Shown piece by piece: positions 34,693-46,399 of a stretch of DNA of 64,000 nucleotides (its first letter is position 1; each line of letters begins with the position of its first letter). Both the position numbers and the translations under genes were made by a program. The notes beneath the pieces are model-generated. The model had not been told where the DNA came from, did no database searches, and worked only from the letters and a program-made list of their open reading frames with translations. This DNA is from Ecdyonurus torrentis (lineage: Eukaryota > Arthropoda > Insecta > Ephemeroptera > Heptageniidae). Location of the stretch: contig OX439132.1 in assembly GCA_949318235.1 (NCBI GenBank), forward strand, positions 43,774,831 through 43,838,830. The letters are read 5' to 3'.

Positions 34693-35707
34693 ATTATAGT
34701 GAATTTACAAACTAGTCAGTGATTAATATTCAAGTTAAATTGTCATGTTTGCTTGCAGGTCTGCAGTCCAAGTGTTAGGGTTTGTGTGGCATAGAAAGAA
34801 GAGTGAACTGTGATGAAAAAATTATAAAAATAAATTAGCTCACAAGCAATCAAGTGTTGTGAAGCAAACTTTTAAACTTTCCTATTTTTACGTTAAACTT
34901 GTGAAAATACACAAATATAAATATAAATATATATTATATTATTATAGACTCTAAAGCATTCAGAGATTAATAAATATAAAAAGAGAGAAATAAAATATAA
35001 CTAAATAAAAATACTATATAATAGAATATAAATTATTTTAAAAATTATAATTATGATTGTTCAATGTTAGAAAGAGGTCCTAATATAAATTTGAAAATGT
35101 ACTTTACCTAAAAGCAAGAAAGAAAAAAATGCATAGAATGAATTTGAAATTGTACAAAATAGTTTTTCATGCATATGAAATATTAGCATGCAGGGTTTAA
35201 AGTAAGCCAGGGGCTAACAGGAGTTTTAAACAAATTAATAATAAGTAATAATAATTTAAAAAAAAAAAAACTAATAAAGGCAATTTTAATAGTCAAATTT
35301 GAATTCTCTATTTTACTGTTGTACTTTTTTAAATTTTATTCCAGGACCTTTAGCTATATCTTTAAAAAAAATCTACACGGCCTATATTTTGACGTAGTAA
35401 AAATAATACACAACAGATTTTAATTCATCTGACTTTGATTTATATAATATTGACTTGCATACTAAACTATAACTTGATAAGTAACTTGACTAATGTTGAA
35501 TAAACATGTTTGTATTGATGTTTGTGTCAACTTCAGTATTTCTGCTGACTGCAGTGAAGTGTTGCAGCTTTGTCATGTATCTGTGTGTTATAAAACAGTT
35601 AACACATTCTATCTGTATGTTAGTTTCATACTAAACATATGTCATAAACTTCATGAAATTGAGTCCTAGCATTCATTTTGCACTACTGAGATAATCTTGC
35701 TGAATAG

Positions 35708-36035
35708 TACATTTTCTTTCATAAAAAATTTAAGTCTATAGGCAAATGGAAATCAATGTCCCTTACATGTCTGCCAACTCCGAGCACTTTTTGTAGTCCA
35801 TGCAACACTAGCGCCATCGTATGCGACACCTGAACTTTGTAGTTCCAGATGTCACTACTATTGGCGCATCGTCGTTTCTATTGGACTACGTACTAGCATA
35901 GGGAGTTGGAAGACATAAGAGGGACATATGGAAATCAAATGTATTTAAATGGAGTTCTGTGTCAACTAAAATCTCCATCTGATTGCATTGTATGGCCATA
36001 AGCCAATAGAATTCAATTTTTTATGAAAGAGAACA
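35708..36035. mobile_element. Outer inverted-repeat element interrupted by another MITE
   Basis: Left TTTCTTTCATAAAAAATTTA and right AATTTTTTATGAAAGAGAA are inverse over about 30 bp with mismatches. The inner element at 35756-35927 lies near its left arm. This is an old element with diverged arms, so the call is moderate. Confidence 0.5.
35746..35937. mobile_element. MITE with perfect 10-bp target duplication
   Basis: Element 35756-35927 (172 bp). ATGGAAATCA stands at 35746-35755 and 35928-35937. Ends ATGTCCCTTACATGTCTGCC and the inverse of TAAGAGGGACAT; GCCAACTCC pairs with GGAGTTGGA. The arms also contain GTAGTCCAT/TTGGACTAC and GCGCCATCGT/GGCGCATCG. Superfamily uncertain; 9-11-bp duplications are typical of Mutator-like elements. 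Confidence 0.85.
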
Positions 36036-36114
36036 TATACCTTGATCTTAAATATATCAACAATTATTATTGTTGCGAGTTTGTAATTGTGTTGCCTATT
36101 TTACACGGGAAGGT

Positions 36115-36316
36115 TTGAAAAGTAGGTTTTCATGTAAATATGTAAGATGTCTTACATATAGAGCAAGCTTGAGAGGAAGCATGGCAGGAAGCTTGATGGT
36201 GCAATGGCCCTGCAAGCTAAAGATCTGGGTTCAAGTCCCAGTCAGGTGGAATTCCTTGTCACATATTTACTGCTCTATAAAAACACCAAGAATCACTAAA
36301 ATCTACTTTTCAATTA
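36115..36316 (+). mobile_element. tRNA-like SINE within short inverted ends
   Basis: GGTTCAAGTCC at 36228-36238 is a perfect pol III B box, inside a perfect T-arm (CTGGG...CCCAG). About 35 bp upstream, GATGGTGCAATGG resembles an A box. The acceptor stem does not pair, so this is not a functional tRNA gene. TGAAAAGTAGGTTTT at 36116 and the inverse AAAATCTACTTTTCA near 36300 bracket it. No A-rich tail is obvious. Only one copy is in the window. Confidence 0.5.
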
Positions 36317-37859
36317 TTATTATTTATGTGAAACCTTAATTTAAAAATTGCTTAGTTGACAATAAAATATGTCTCTTAACAACAATTTTAAAAAGGCAAC
36401 TCACAACCTATCAATTATGATAATTGTACTAGTGATCAGCATGCTTGTCGCAATTATCAGGATTTATTATTACTATCATTTATATTTTTAAACGTTTCAT
36501 TCCTTTAAGCGTTTTGAAATATTTATACAAAAATGATAGCTTCCTCATCTCTTTTGTGCTAAAATTCAAAATCCTATAAAATGAGTGGAAGGTGTCGATG
36601 AATGATGGCTGCTAATATCTAGTACAATTTATCATAGAATCAATTTTTATAACAGGATAAACTTAACAAATCGGTGTTCAGCTTTTTTTTTATTTTTTTT
36701 TTTTTATTTTTTTTTTTAGAGCACAATTTCATATTTCTGCTAGGACTTTAAACATGGTACCTTGAAAAATAATAGCATTAGATCAATTTTTTGAACAAAA
36801 TAATGACATTTTGCAAAAAATTAACCATTTGCTGCATGTGCAATAATTTGATTGTAATGAGTAATGAGTATCCCCTGATTGGTAAAAAAAAAAAAAAAAT
36901 GGTGATTGTTGCGCTCTAAAAGCATGTGCAGCATTTAAAAAAGGATGGAGATAAAATACAATAAAAACTTGGACAATAATGGAGTTAATTAAAAAAAAAT
37001 TGTCCATTAATATTTTACCCCTTGTTATAATTGTGAATACAAAGTATAACACAAAATTAAGCTGTAATACTGTGCTGTCACTTCTTAAAATTTTAGGCAA
37101 GCTTCATAGAAAAAAAAGCAGATTTTAAAAGTTTCTTCTCTTGCATTTTTAATTGTGCTGAATCAGATTTCTTAAAAAAAATTACTCTTTAGTTTTTAAA
37201 AAATTGAGACTGTCGTTAAAAAAAATGTAAAGTTTTTAGTTAAGTATCTTTATTTAAAAAAAAAATCCCTTCATTGTACATAAATTCTTGATAGTTTTAT
37301 TATTATAATTATTATATTTTCTTTGTGTTAGTTTAATTTCAAAGGATTGTAAGCAACAAATTGCATTCAAACTTAAGAAAATATCGCATGCAGCAACTGT
37401 TTGTCAATGTTTTATCATATGTTTAAAGATATTTCAAATTAATAAATGCATCAAATTGTTGCAAGCAAAATAAAAGTGTCAGGACATTTTTAAGCACAAA
37501 ACTCTAGTATTTCTGTGCTTGTTGTAAATCAAATTTATTTAAGTATATTTTTATTCATCTTTCTGCTACTGCTACATTAAAATTTGTTGTTATGAATATC
37601 TGGAAAAATAAAAAAAGCCTTTCCAATTCAATAAAATAGCACTTGAGGGTTATAATGAGTAATGGAAATATTTAAATATTAAGTGAGAATTCTGATAGCT
37701 GATCAGCATTTTCATGTTTATATAAAATCAATTCTTCCCTCCTTCCCGCCAAGTTTCCAGATATTAAATTAAAATATATATTTTGTCGTTGTAACATGAA
37801 AATTATATTAGTTCTGAATGAAAGCAAAAATAAGTCAATGAAAATTTACGTAAATTTAC

Positions 37860-38290
37860 TCGAAAGAAAGGGATTGACTAGTAAAGGAACAAAGGTTTTG
37901 AGGCCGACTATAAGCGATTTCAGTCACATCCGCTTCCATTTCGACTTACTACGCATGCGCAATAGGTCGAAACGGAAGCGGATGTGAGCAAAATGGCTTA
38001 TAGTCGGCTTCAAAACAGTTGTTGCTTTATCAGTCAATAGGAAAACCAACAAGCGCCTCACCATGATGAGGTCCGTAGCTAGGTAAAGATCTTGATGGCA
38101 CATTAACACAAATATTTACATTGTTGAAAGTGTTTCAAGGGCAACAGCCCTCTACTTCAGTTGCATTGCCCTCAAAATGTCTAAATCAATGTAAATAATT
38201 TTTGTGTTGACTATGCCAATGAGATCTTCACCTCTACGGATATCATCGTGATATAGCGCTTGTGGTTTGCCTATCTTTTCTTTGATAATA
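37860..38290. mobile_element. MITE family E copy split by a family F insertion
   Basis: Family E sequence AAAGAAAGGGA ends at 37873 and resumes as TAGGAAAACCAACAAGCGCC at 38038; joined, this is the usual family E terminus. The rest continues to TATCTTTTCTTTGATAAT near 38288. Inner arms match the copy at 28622 (GATCTTGATGGCACA; TTGCCCTCAAAATGTC). The break is filled by the element at 37874-38037. Confidence 0.8.
37874..38037. mobile_element. MITE family F, copy 3, nested in family E
   Basis: 164 bp. Left TTGACTAGTAAAGGAACAAA, right TTGTTGCTTTATCAGTCAA. Inner CACATCCGCTTCC pairs with GGAAGCGGATGTG. The arms are better paired than in copies 1 and 2. No target duplication is evident. Confidence 0.8.
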
Positions 38291-39880
38291 TATTTAAACT
38301 GAAATGGTTTTACTTTCAAAACAATTAATAATTTACTTAATGACATGCACATTTTGCTTTCACACCAGGCTCAAATATTCTGTTATACAACGGAAACTTA
38401 TATTTCTATAAAATAAAATTTGCTGTTACTGTTATTTTTTGAAAACTGGGTTTTATAGAGTTCATTCTATTGCTGGTCAAAATAGTTTGAAAGAAATTAA
38501 ATGTCAGAGTGGAACTTTGAAAAAGAAACAAACTTGGGAAGTTTAAAAGTAGAAAGAAATGAGTGAATAGATTCGTGTTGATATTCACATGAATTTTATG
38601 TATTAAAAAAAATAAGTACTTATAACTGTAACATTTTTTGCGCTATGATGATAATTTTGATTTTGTAATTTTATCAAAATGCAGTCAATTGATTACCAAA
38701 AATATTGGTCAATTTTCTTTTGCTTATATGCTGTTATATATCCATTTAGATTGTCATTTTTTATTTATCAAGCTACCAATTATTGGTATGTTATAATGCA
38801 ACTATGAATTTATAATGCATTTGGTGCTGTCTGGTCATTAAAAAAAATGGTAAAAATAAATACTATACTAAAATAAAGACCTTTTCCAATTGGTACAAAT
38901 AACGCACTATTAATATAAAATGTAATTAAAAAAAATTATATGATAGTTTAAATAATAAAGAGAAATAAAAATGGTTCTTGAAAAGAAAATTGTAAATAAG
39001 ATTTAAACTATAAATTGCATTTTATAGTGCATGTATAATTAAAATAAAAACTAGATTTGAAAATTTACAAATAATATAGCATAATTAACATAAAATGATG
39101 TTGCTTTTCTATTTTCTGCCATAATGTGCACTCTTTGTAAACATAATGGGAAAATAACTTCTTTTCCTAAAAAATAAAAAAAAATGAAACTTTTTGTGAG
39201 AATGATGCCATAACTTTTTAGGTTTATTATTTAATTTCACTGTTCTGATTTTGCTAAAATTAAAAATAATTTAGAAGTTATTAATTGTGTTTCTTTTTAA
39301 TTTAGTTTTTATAATATAGTTGCTTCCTTGATTAAGTTCTGTAAATTATTACTGCGAAAAAATAGCAGTAAATAAAATGTAAGAAACGGCTTGCAGCTTT
39401 TGACATCATCTAATTTTATTAATTAATCATCTATAGATTTTTGGATTATTTTTTTATATTTTTATTTATGTTTTGTTCATTAGTATAACAGGAAAAATAT
39501 GTAAAAGTCTAACATCTGAAACTTGTTGAAACAGGTGACCAAGCAATGAAATTAAATTAAAATGTAGATCGATTCGGAGAATTAAATTATTATTAAAAAA
39601 AAAAAAAAAATACACTTTTTTAAAATTTCCAAATTTCCGAGCCACTTTGACACGTGCTGCCACCTATACGCTTGTAAAAGTGAGTTTAACTTTCCCGCTT
39701 TTCTACGCTAAAAGACGGCTCTGCTTTTTTAGTGTATTTTTTACATTTTTATACTGTGAAATTTTATAAATATTTTTTAACTTGAATTTTGAAGTTCCTA
39801 GTATGTGATAAATTAACAATTCAAAGCTAAATATTCAATATTCGCTTTATAATACGCAATGAAATTCATCATAAACTCCT

Positions 39881-39974
39881 TTCATAGTTTAACCAACGGG
39901 AGTCATCGTGACGTCACAGATTTTGTATTTCAACCAATAGTGTGACAGATACTACTAGTGCTGTTTGTTTCAAC
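39881..39974 (+). promoter_or_regulatory. Promoter with CRE and CCAAT box
   Basis: Directly upstream of the ATG at 39975: TGACGTCA (CREB/ATF site) at 39909-39916 and CCAAT (NF-Y type) at 39934-39938. The start context is CAACATGGCTG. This supports a real transcription start and first exon here. Confidence 0.65.
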
Positions 39975-41967
39975 ATGGCTGGTGAGTGTTAAAAAAGTGA
40001 ATGAATAAAAGTAAATTTTATGTACCCTACGACAAGGTTTTAAGGTCTTTTTTTAATTTCAGATTTATTTACTCAAGACCTTGAAGATGCCCAGAATTTA
40101 GATGAAGGTAAGAAATTAAATTTCTATCTATTTTAAGATGAAAAATAAGTAAAAACACGGATGTGTAGTCGGGTGTATGAGCTCGTTGTTATCACAGACT
40201 GGCGTGGTTGGTCGATGCCAATCTTAAAAGAAGGGGGTGAGGTTTTAAAGATGTGTTCACGATATAATGCGTAATCACATTGTTATGTTAGCCCTTTAAA
40301 TGTAAACATAAATTTATCAATTTATTATAAATATCAATTAACATTTTCACTTTGCTTACTGTCATTTTAAATGGCGTTTCGTTTTTGGGATGCGGATTTA
40401 ATAATGGTGGTGGATTCTGCGCAATAAACTTAAAATTTGATTCGTAAATTTGCACGAATTTTAAAAATTAAGCTTTTGTCACCCCCTTTTTTAAAAAAAT
40501 TAGATTATTTTTAATTTTAAGCCATGATTTAGGTACCCCTTAAAATATCCTTAAATTTATGATATAAAATGTTTTTATTTTAATATGTAATTATGAATTT
40601 TGTAGTATAGTCTATTAGCATTGTGATAGCATTAGGTATTTAACTATTACTATTTAATGAGTTCATGCTGAGATTGATAATTTTATTGTTATTGATAAAA
40701 AAAAATATATCATCGATTGCTGATAATATTTATTATACATCAGTCATGTGCTGCCAATGATTACAAGCGGTGATTTTTAGTTATTGTTTGGCGCTAAATA
40801 AGGCAGGTGTACAGTACTTTACTGTGTATGTACGATGCTAGTAAAAAGAAGTAAATTTTTACCAAGTTTTGTAGTCGCATGACCACTCAAGCAATTACTG
40901 CGACTTGGTAATTAAGCCTTTAGGAAGCATAATAATTAGATATCATAATAAATACTAATTTACTATACACTTAATTTGCTACTTAATATATATATATAGA
41001 CGTAAATATGGCAATTAATTAAATAACTACGCACAATCTTTTTTTTAACATTTTAACACGATAGAATATTATGTTTAAAAAATTTGCACATGAAATTGCT
41101 TATACAGAATAATAATGTGTTTATTTTTATTAGTTATTCTATTCGTAAAGAAATGCTAAGAATTTAAAATTTGCTATCTTGATTTTAAAATAATTCTTCG
41201 TAAAGTATAAAAATGAAATTGCTGGAAATAAGCAGAAGAAATGATGACAGTAATTTTAAGGTGCATTCACGTATTTATTTATTTGTTATAACTGTGCGCA
41301 GCATATTGTTTAACATTGTTTTAAATGGAATAATGAATACATTTTTTGCCCTAAGTCACAAAAAAAGTAACACGAATATGTGAAGCCAACTTAAAGTGGA
41401 AAGCAAAGCAGAAAAAGCTTGATATATCCTACAATTTCCTATTTAATACACAAATATTTATCTAGCTAAATGTATAATGATTTGGAAATAATTTCGTGGC
41501 TATAAAATAAACAAATTTTACTCTTAAGCCTTGTTCACAAATTGTTAATTATTTAATCAAAATAACATGCATTCTTATGGAGCTGACTTAGCAATTAGAA
41601 AAAACTTATTGTGAACAAGGCATTATGCTATGTAGGATTGTAAGTTAAAGTTCCTACCGTAAACAGTTTTAATTATTATGTTAAGCATAGCACATTGTTG
41701 CGGTGACAATAACTGCTTAGCTCATGTCTTTATGCATGTCGAGTCACAGGCATTGACCTACGCAAACGAGAAAATATTAATTGTTAGCAAGTGAGATATT
41801 TCACATGAAGCACGAATCGAAATAATTCCAAAACGACGTTTTTTGTAATGTTATAAACAGTAAAATGTAGCATCTTTTTATCATTTTTGAGAAGAAGAAA
41901 AAAAATAATAATAACTAATTGAAAAATAAAAGATCAAATTGTGCGTGTAACTTAGTTTCAGGCTCTG

Positions 41968-42000
<33 letters not shown>

Positions 42001-45000
42001 AATCTTTGATGCATTTTTATTAATAAAATGGTTCAGAAATCAGGTAAATTTTGTAACCTTATTACAAGTTATTACTGTAGGTCGAGACCATGCACCTTCT
42101 CCCTGGTGGAGACGCCAAAGAAGAGGGCGATAGAGAGAGAGAAAACCGTATCCCTCTGTTTGTTTCATATATTTATGTTCTTTTATATTAGCGAAGTAAC
42201 ATGGTTGCCAGTTTGTTACATTATGCGTGGGAAAGACAGACGGACGGACGCACGCACGCAGTCTTGCACGCAGTGTTGCAGGACAAAAGTCTGTTCTCTC
42301 TCTCGGGTGAAAGATATTGTAGCGTCCTGCCTGCATTCGTTTTTCTCTTCTATTACAAGCAACTCTTCTTCTATGATGTTTCCTAGAATACTGACCTTTC
42401 CTTATCAAATTAACCAAGTTCAAGAAACATTTTTTTTTTTGAAATACTACATAATATTCAAAGACGATAATTTTCATTAATTTTAAAAGTTTTTTTTTTT
42501 CTCGAACGCCAGATGCATCCCTTTGTCGTAGCTCGAATACTGATCGAATAACAATACATTTTTGCAAGGTTCTAACAATAATACCGAGGGTAATGAAGAT
42601 TGAATTGTTTTCTATTTCAAAAAATGGAAAGTTATAACAGAATTCACAACTTGCATTAGATTTATGCTCTTTTATTTCATCTTTGCAAACCTACCTAGTG
42701 ATAAAATTTGTTTTTCTATATCAAAATCAAATCATTAAGTCAACAGTTTTTATCACTAAAAATTTCTAATGCAAAGTCAAAAATTGAAAAAAGTTTAAAA
42801 AAAAATTGTACGATTATTTTTTCTACAATAAGAATTTTTACCATTCAAAAACTCGCGCTAAATTTGTGAATGTTATTCTTATGAGAAAAACACGCGCAGG
42901 ATTTAAATGATAAAATATCTTATTGCAGTCTTGTGTACAGTACTCACACATCAGGATTATAAATATATAAAAACTTATGAAATAAGTTTAAATTACAATT
43001 AAATAAGTTTGAAATTACAATATTTACAAAGAGTTTTCACCATCTATACAGCAACCTCATTGACTTTTAAGAATCAATAAAAAAAATTACTGTTTATATA
43101 TTATACTAACTTTTGTGTTATTATAATTTAAAAATAGCTAAAAATATTTTAGATTCAACATCATAAAATTATTTAAAAATTTACAAGAAAAGATGAAGAT
43201 TAATTACGCTAGTTACTTAACTAAATGATTTTTAACAAATACCCCACGGTGAAATTTTCCTCTAATTACTTTTTAATCGTCAATAAAATTTGTAACTTCC
43301 CCCGCAATGAGTCATACACACGCTTGTATTGAAGGAAAGAGTGAGCTGTTCAGTGATAGTAAATTGAAATTTGTTAATATTCAAAAATTGTACACATTTC
43401 TGGGGAGATCTCTACGATATAATAGTTCCATTTGTGTTCAAATATTTAGGTTTTATGTTATTGAAATTATCATTGTTTTCATTTTATCATATTAAGAAGC
43501 ACTGGGGATTTTCTATTTAATAATTTCAAAAATGTAAATTGATTTAGATTTAATTATTGATTCTGAAATTTAATTGCACACTTAAAGAATAAATCACTTA
43601 ATTTAAGCTGCATTTATGTCAATTCAGTATAAATGATTGAACAATATAAATAATTATATCGTACAACATAATATGTATGCTTTGTATCATAGCTAAGCAA
43701 GTAGATTATGCTGTATTGAATAAATTGTGCTGAAAATAAGCTAGCATAATTGTTACGTATTTATTTGTTTTTACGTGTAACCTAATAGCAATGAATATAA
43801 TAAAAATGAAAAAATCATTTTTAGTTCTTAGCTGAACATTTAAAATGTGATTTAACAGTAAGTACCCCTGCTAATCTAATTCAATTAAATATTTCAGTCA
43901 CTCAAACAAAAAGGGTGAATTGAATTACTTCAGTTACGAATCCTAACTTATTTGAGATAAACACTTTTAAATTATTATAAGCAGCGAAAATAATGCATTT
44001 TAGCTGCTTATAATAATAGCTATTTTAACTTAAAATAGCCGAAAATAACTTAATTGCTATTGTTAATTACTTGTTAAAATACATTATTTTAGCTGGATTA
44101 TCTTAAAGGCATAGAAAACATGAAAACATTTTCATTTATATCACAAAAGACTTGATGGGACTTATATAAATGACGTTAGTTGGTCTCAAAACCCAACTGT
44201 AGCTCCGTAGCAGTGATCAGAAAATTTAGATTTATGCAACCCGCACAACATTTTCATACTAGTTTTTGCCTGTTAATGACGTCATAAACAGGAATATTCA
44301 CGCAAATTGCATACTTTACATTTTTTTCAAGCTCTTTTGTGGGGCTACATTAACATTCTGGTAAAAAATATTATCAGTTTTGTAGATCCAATTTTGTGTT
44401 TAGAACATGTTGTTTCAATGTTTTCTATGCCTTTAAATAAGTTAGGATTCGTAAATGAAGTAATGCGCACTTTTTTTGAGTGGTTATATAAATACCCTTA
44501 AATTTCATATCAAGAAACGTGAGCTTTCAGTGCAAATTTGATAAAAAGTCTCTTACAGAATTTTGATAATATAATATGGACATTGACATTACGTAAAATA
44601 ATTTGAAAAACTTATATATATTTCTGTTACACGATTATCATTAAAAAAAAAAAAAAAAAGCTTGAGGTATTTGTTTTTGTTTATCTTCTACACTTTATTT
44701 CGAAACTTATTTTAAATAATGTCCCATTGATTACTTGCAATAGAAAACTTTTAATTATTGCCAACCTAGTGATGAAATTGTTTATTTAATATTGTTCTCA
44801 TAGAAAATTGATTTTCATTAAAAAATAGTTTATTTATGACGTTGTGGTAGTAAACTAAAGCCAGCAGTACAATAACCCTCTCTATATACGTTTGTTATTA
44901 TTGAGTAATGTCAATATACGAACGGAATCAAAAATATTGGATTCAATTAATATTAAAATATTTATAAATTCTATGGGCTAGTTCGTAAACCTGTTATCTT

Positions 45001-46340
45001 GCTAAAAAAAAAAAAATGCGTATTACCATTTAAAACAAAATAGGCGAACTTCATTTTTCGTGTTCCGGAGCACAAAAAACACGGCTTAACGAAAACTTAA
45101 TCGGGAGGTTTAAAAGTTTAAACCTATGATCGGATTAACTTTCTTGCACAGAAATATGATTTTATTGATTTATTATTATTTATTTTTTTGTGTAGTGTAT
45201 TATAGCATAAATATTGCTTAATTGGAATATCATTAGTAATTATGCTAATTATTAATGCCATGGCATTAATATGGAACATATATTATGAACTATGCAGTAT
45301 GACTTCTGTTGTATTGAACAAATTTTGCTGAAAATTAGCTTGCATAAATATTACGTATTTAATTTTCTCCTTTCATAAGGTTACATGCACGTTTAGAAGG
45401 AAAGAAACGCAAATTCCTCATGATTATTATTATTTAATTTAATTTTTTGTTCTAATTCAAATCGTCAATCGGAACAATTTAGTGTTAGAGTAACAAGTTA
45501 TATGCCTAAGTGATGTTTGATAAACAGGTGGCTTATGTTTTATGTACATACATACATACCTGTTCCCTTATTGCTAATGTTGTGATAAATATGCAAATAT
45601 ATGAGGAGACTCTTTGTTTTGACGTTGTGTCCCAGGTGTGGTTGGTAAGGGGGAGGGGGGGGGGTGCGAGGTATAGGGTACACAACGTTTAGCTCTCATG
45701 GTCCACCATCATGATTGTATGTGCGTTTATTTATTTCCATGTACAGTGTGAAAATCTTTGTTAACAGAAATGACAGGCTCGTTTACGGTTGTAACGAGGT
45801 TTTTAATTGAACTGAGATTTATTTAGGAAAAATTGTGCAAGATTTAAATATTTTAAATATCCGAAATGAGGAACACGTAAAATAAGATAGAAGATATTAT
45901 TTTTCTAGTATTAATTCATAAATTTGATCGTTTGCTAAATACTAATTTTATAATTTTGCTGTAAGAGAAAACGTAAACACAACTGCAGAAAATTTATAAT
46001 ACTACGTATTTTACTTTGATTGCTAATATAAAGAATCGTTGATTCGATAATTGATGTTTTATGTTACTAAATCCTAATAACGTGCACCAAATTTGTGCGT
46101 ATTCTCGTGCAGGTGTAAGAAATTTCTGATAAATAAAAAATAATAATTGGACCGCTATCATAAAAAAAAAATCTAATATCTGTGGTTGTAAAAACTCCCC
46201 AATTTTCACAGAACTAATTAACTCTTTATAAAAATGAAAAGGTTTGATTTCTTGTAACAGCGAACGATTTTTTTTTTTTTTTTAGAATAGAAACGTTTTA
46301 GAAACAATTTTCCTAGCTATGAAATAACACAAAAAGTTGT

Positions 46341-46399
<59 letters not shown>

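Larger units (their letters stand above)
33401..34850 (+). other. RSPRY1 3'UTR, probably with a 3'UTR intron
   Basis: After the TGA at 33398-33400, GCGACAG|GTACGC near 33421 is a possible donor, and TTTGCTTGCAG|GTCTGC ending at 34759 is a possible acceptor. An AATAAA follows at 34829-34834. The intervening DNA holds three mobile elements, which fits an intron better than an exon. Not proven by the sequence alone. Confidence 0.45.
34851..39880. other. Intergenic region between RSPRY1 and the unknown acidic gene
   Basis: About 5 kb of AT-rich DNA without supportable exons. It holds the nested MITEs at 35708-36035 and 37860-38290, the SINE-like element near 36170 and many A/T runs (for example 36683-36718). 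Confidence 0.6.

Noticed and set aside
42028..42567. Two long frames, 150 and 175 codons, on opposite strands
   Set aside because: Mutually antisense, no recognisable domain, no convincing splice or promoter context, and they include a GA/CT run.
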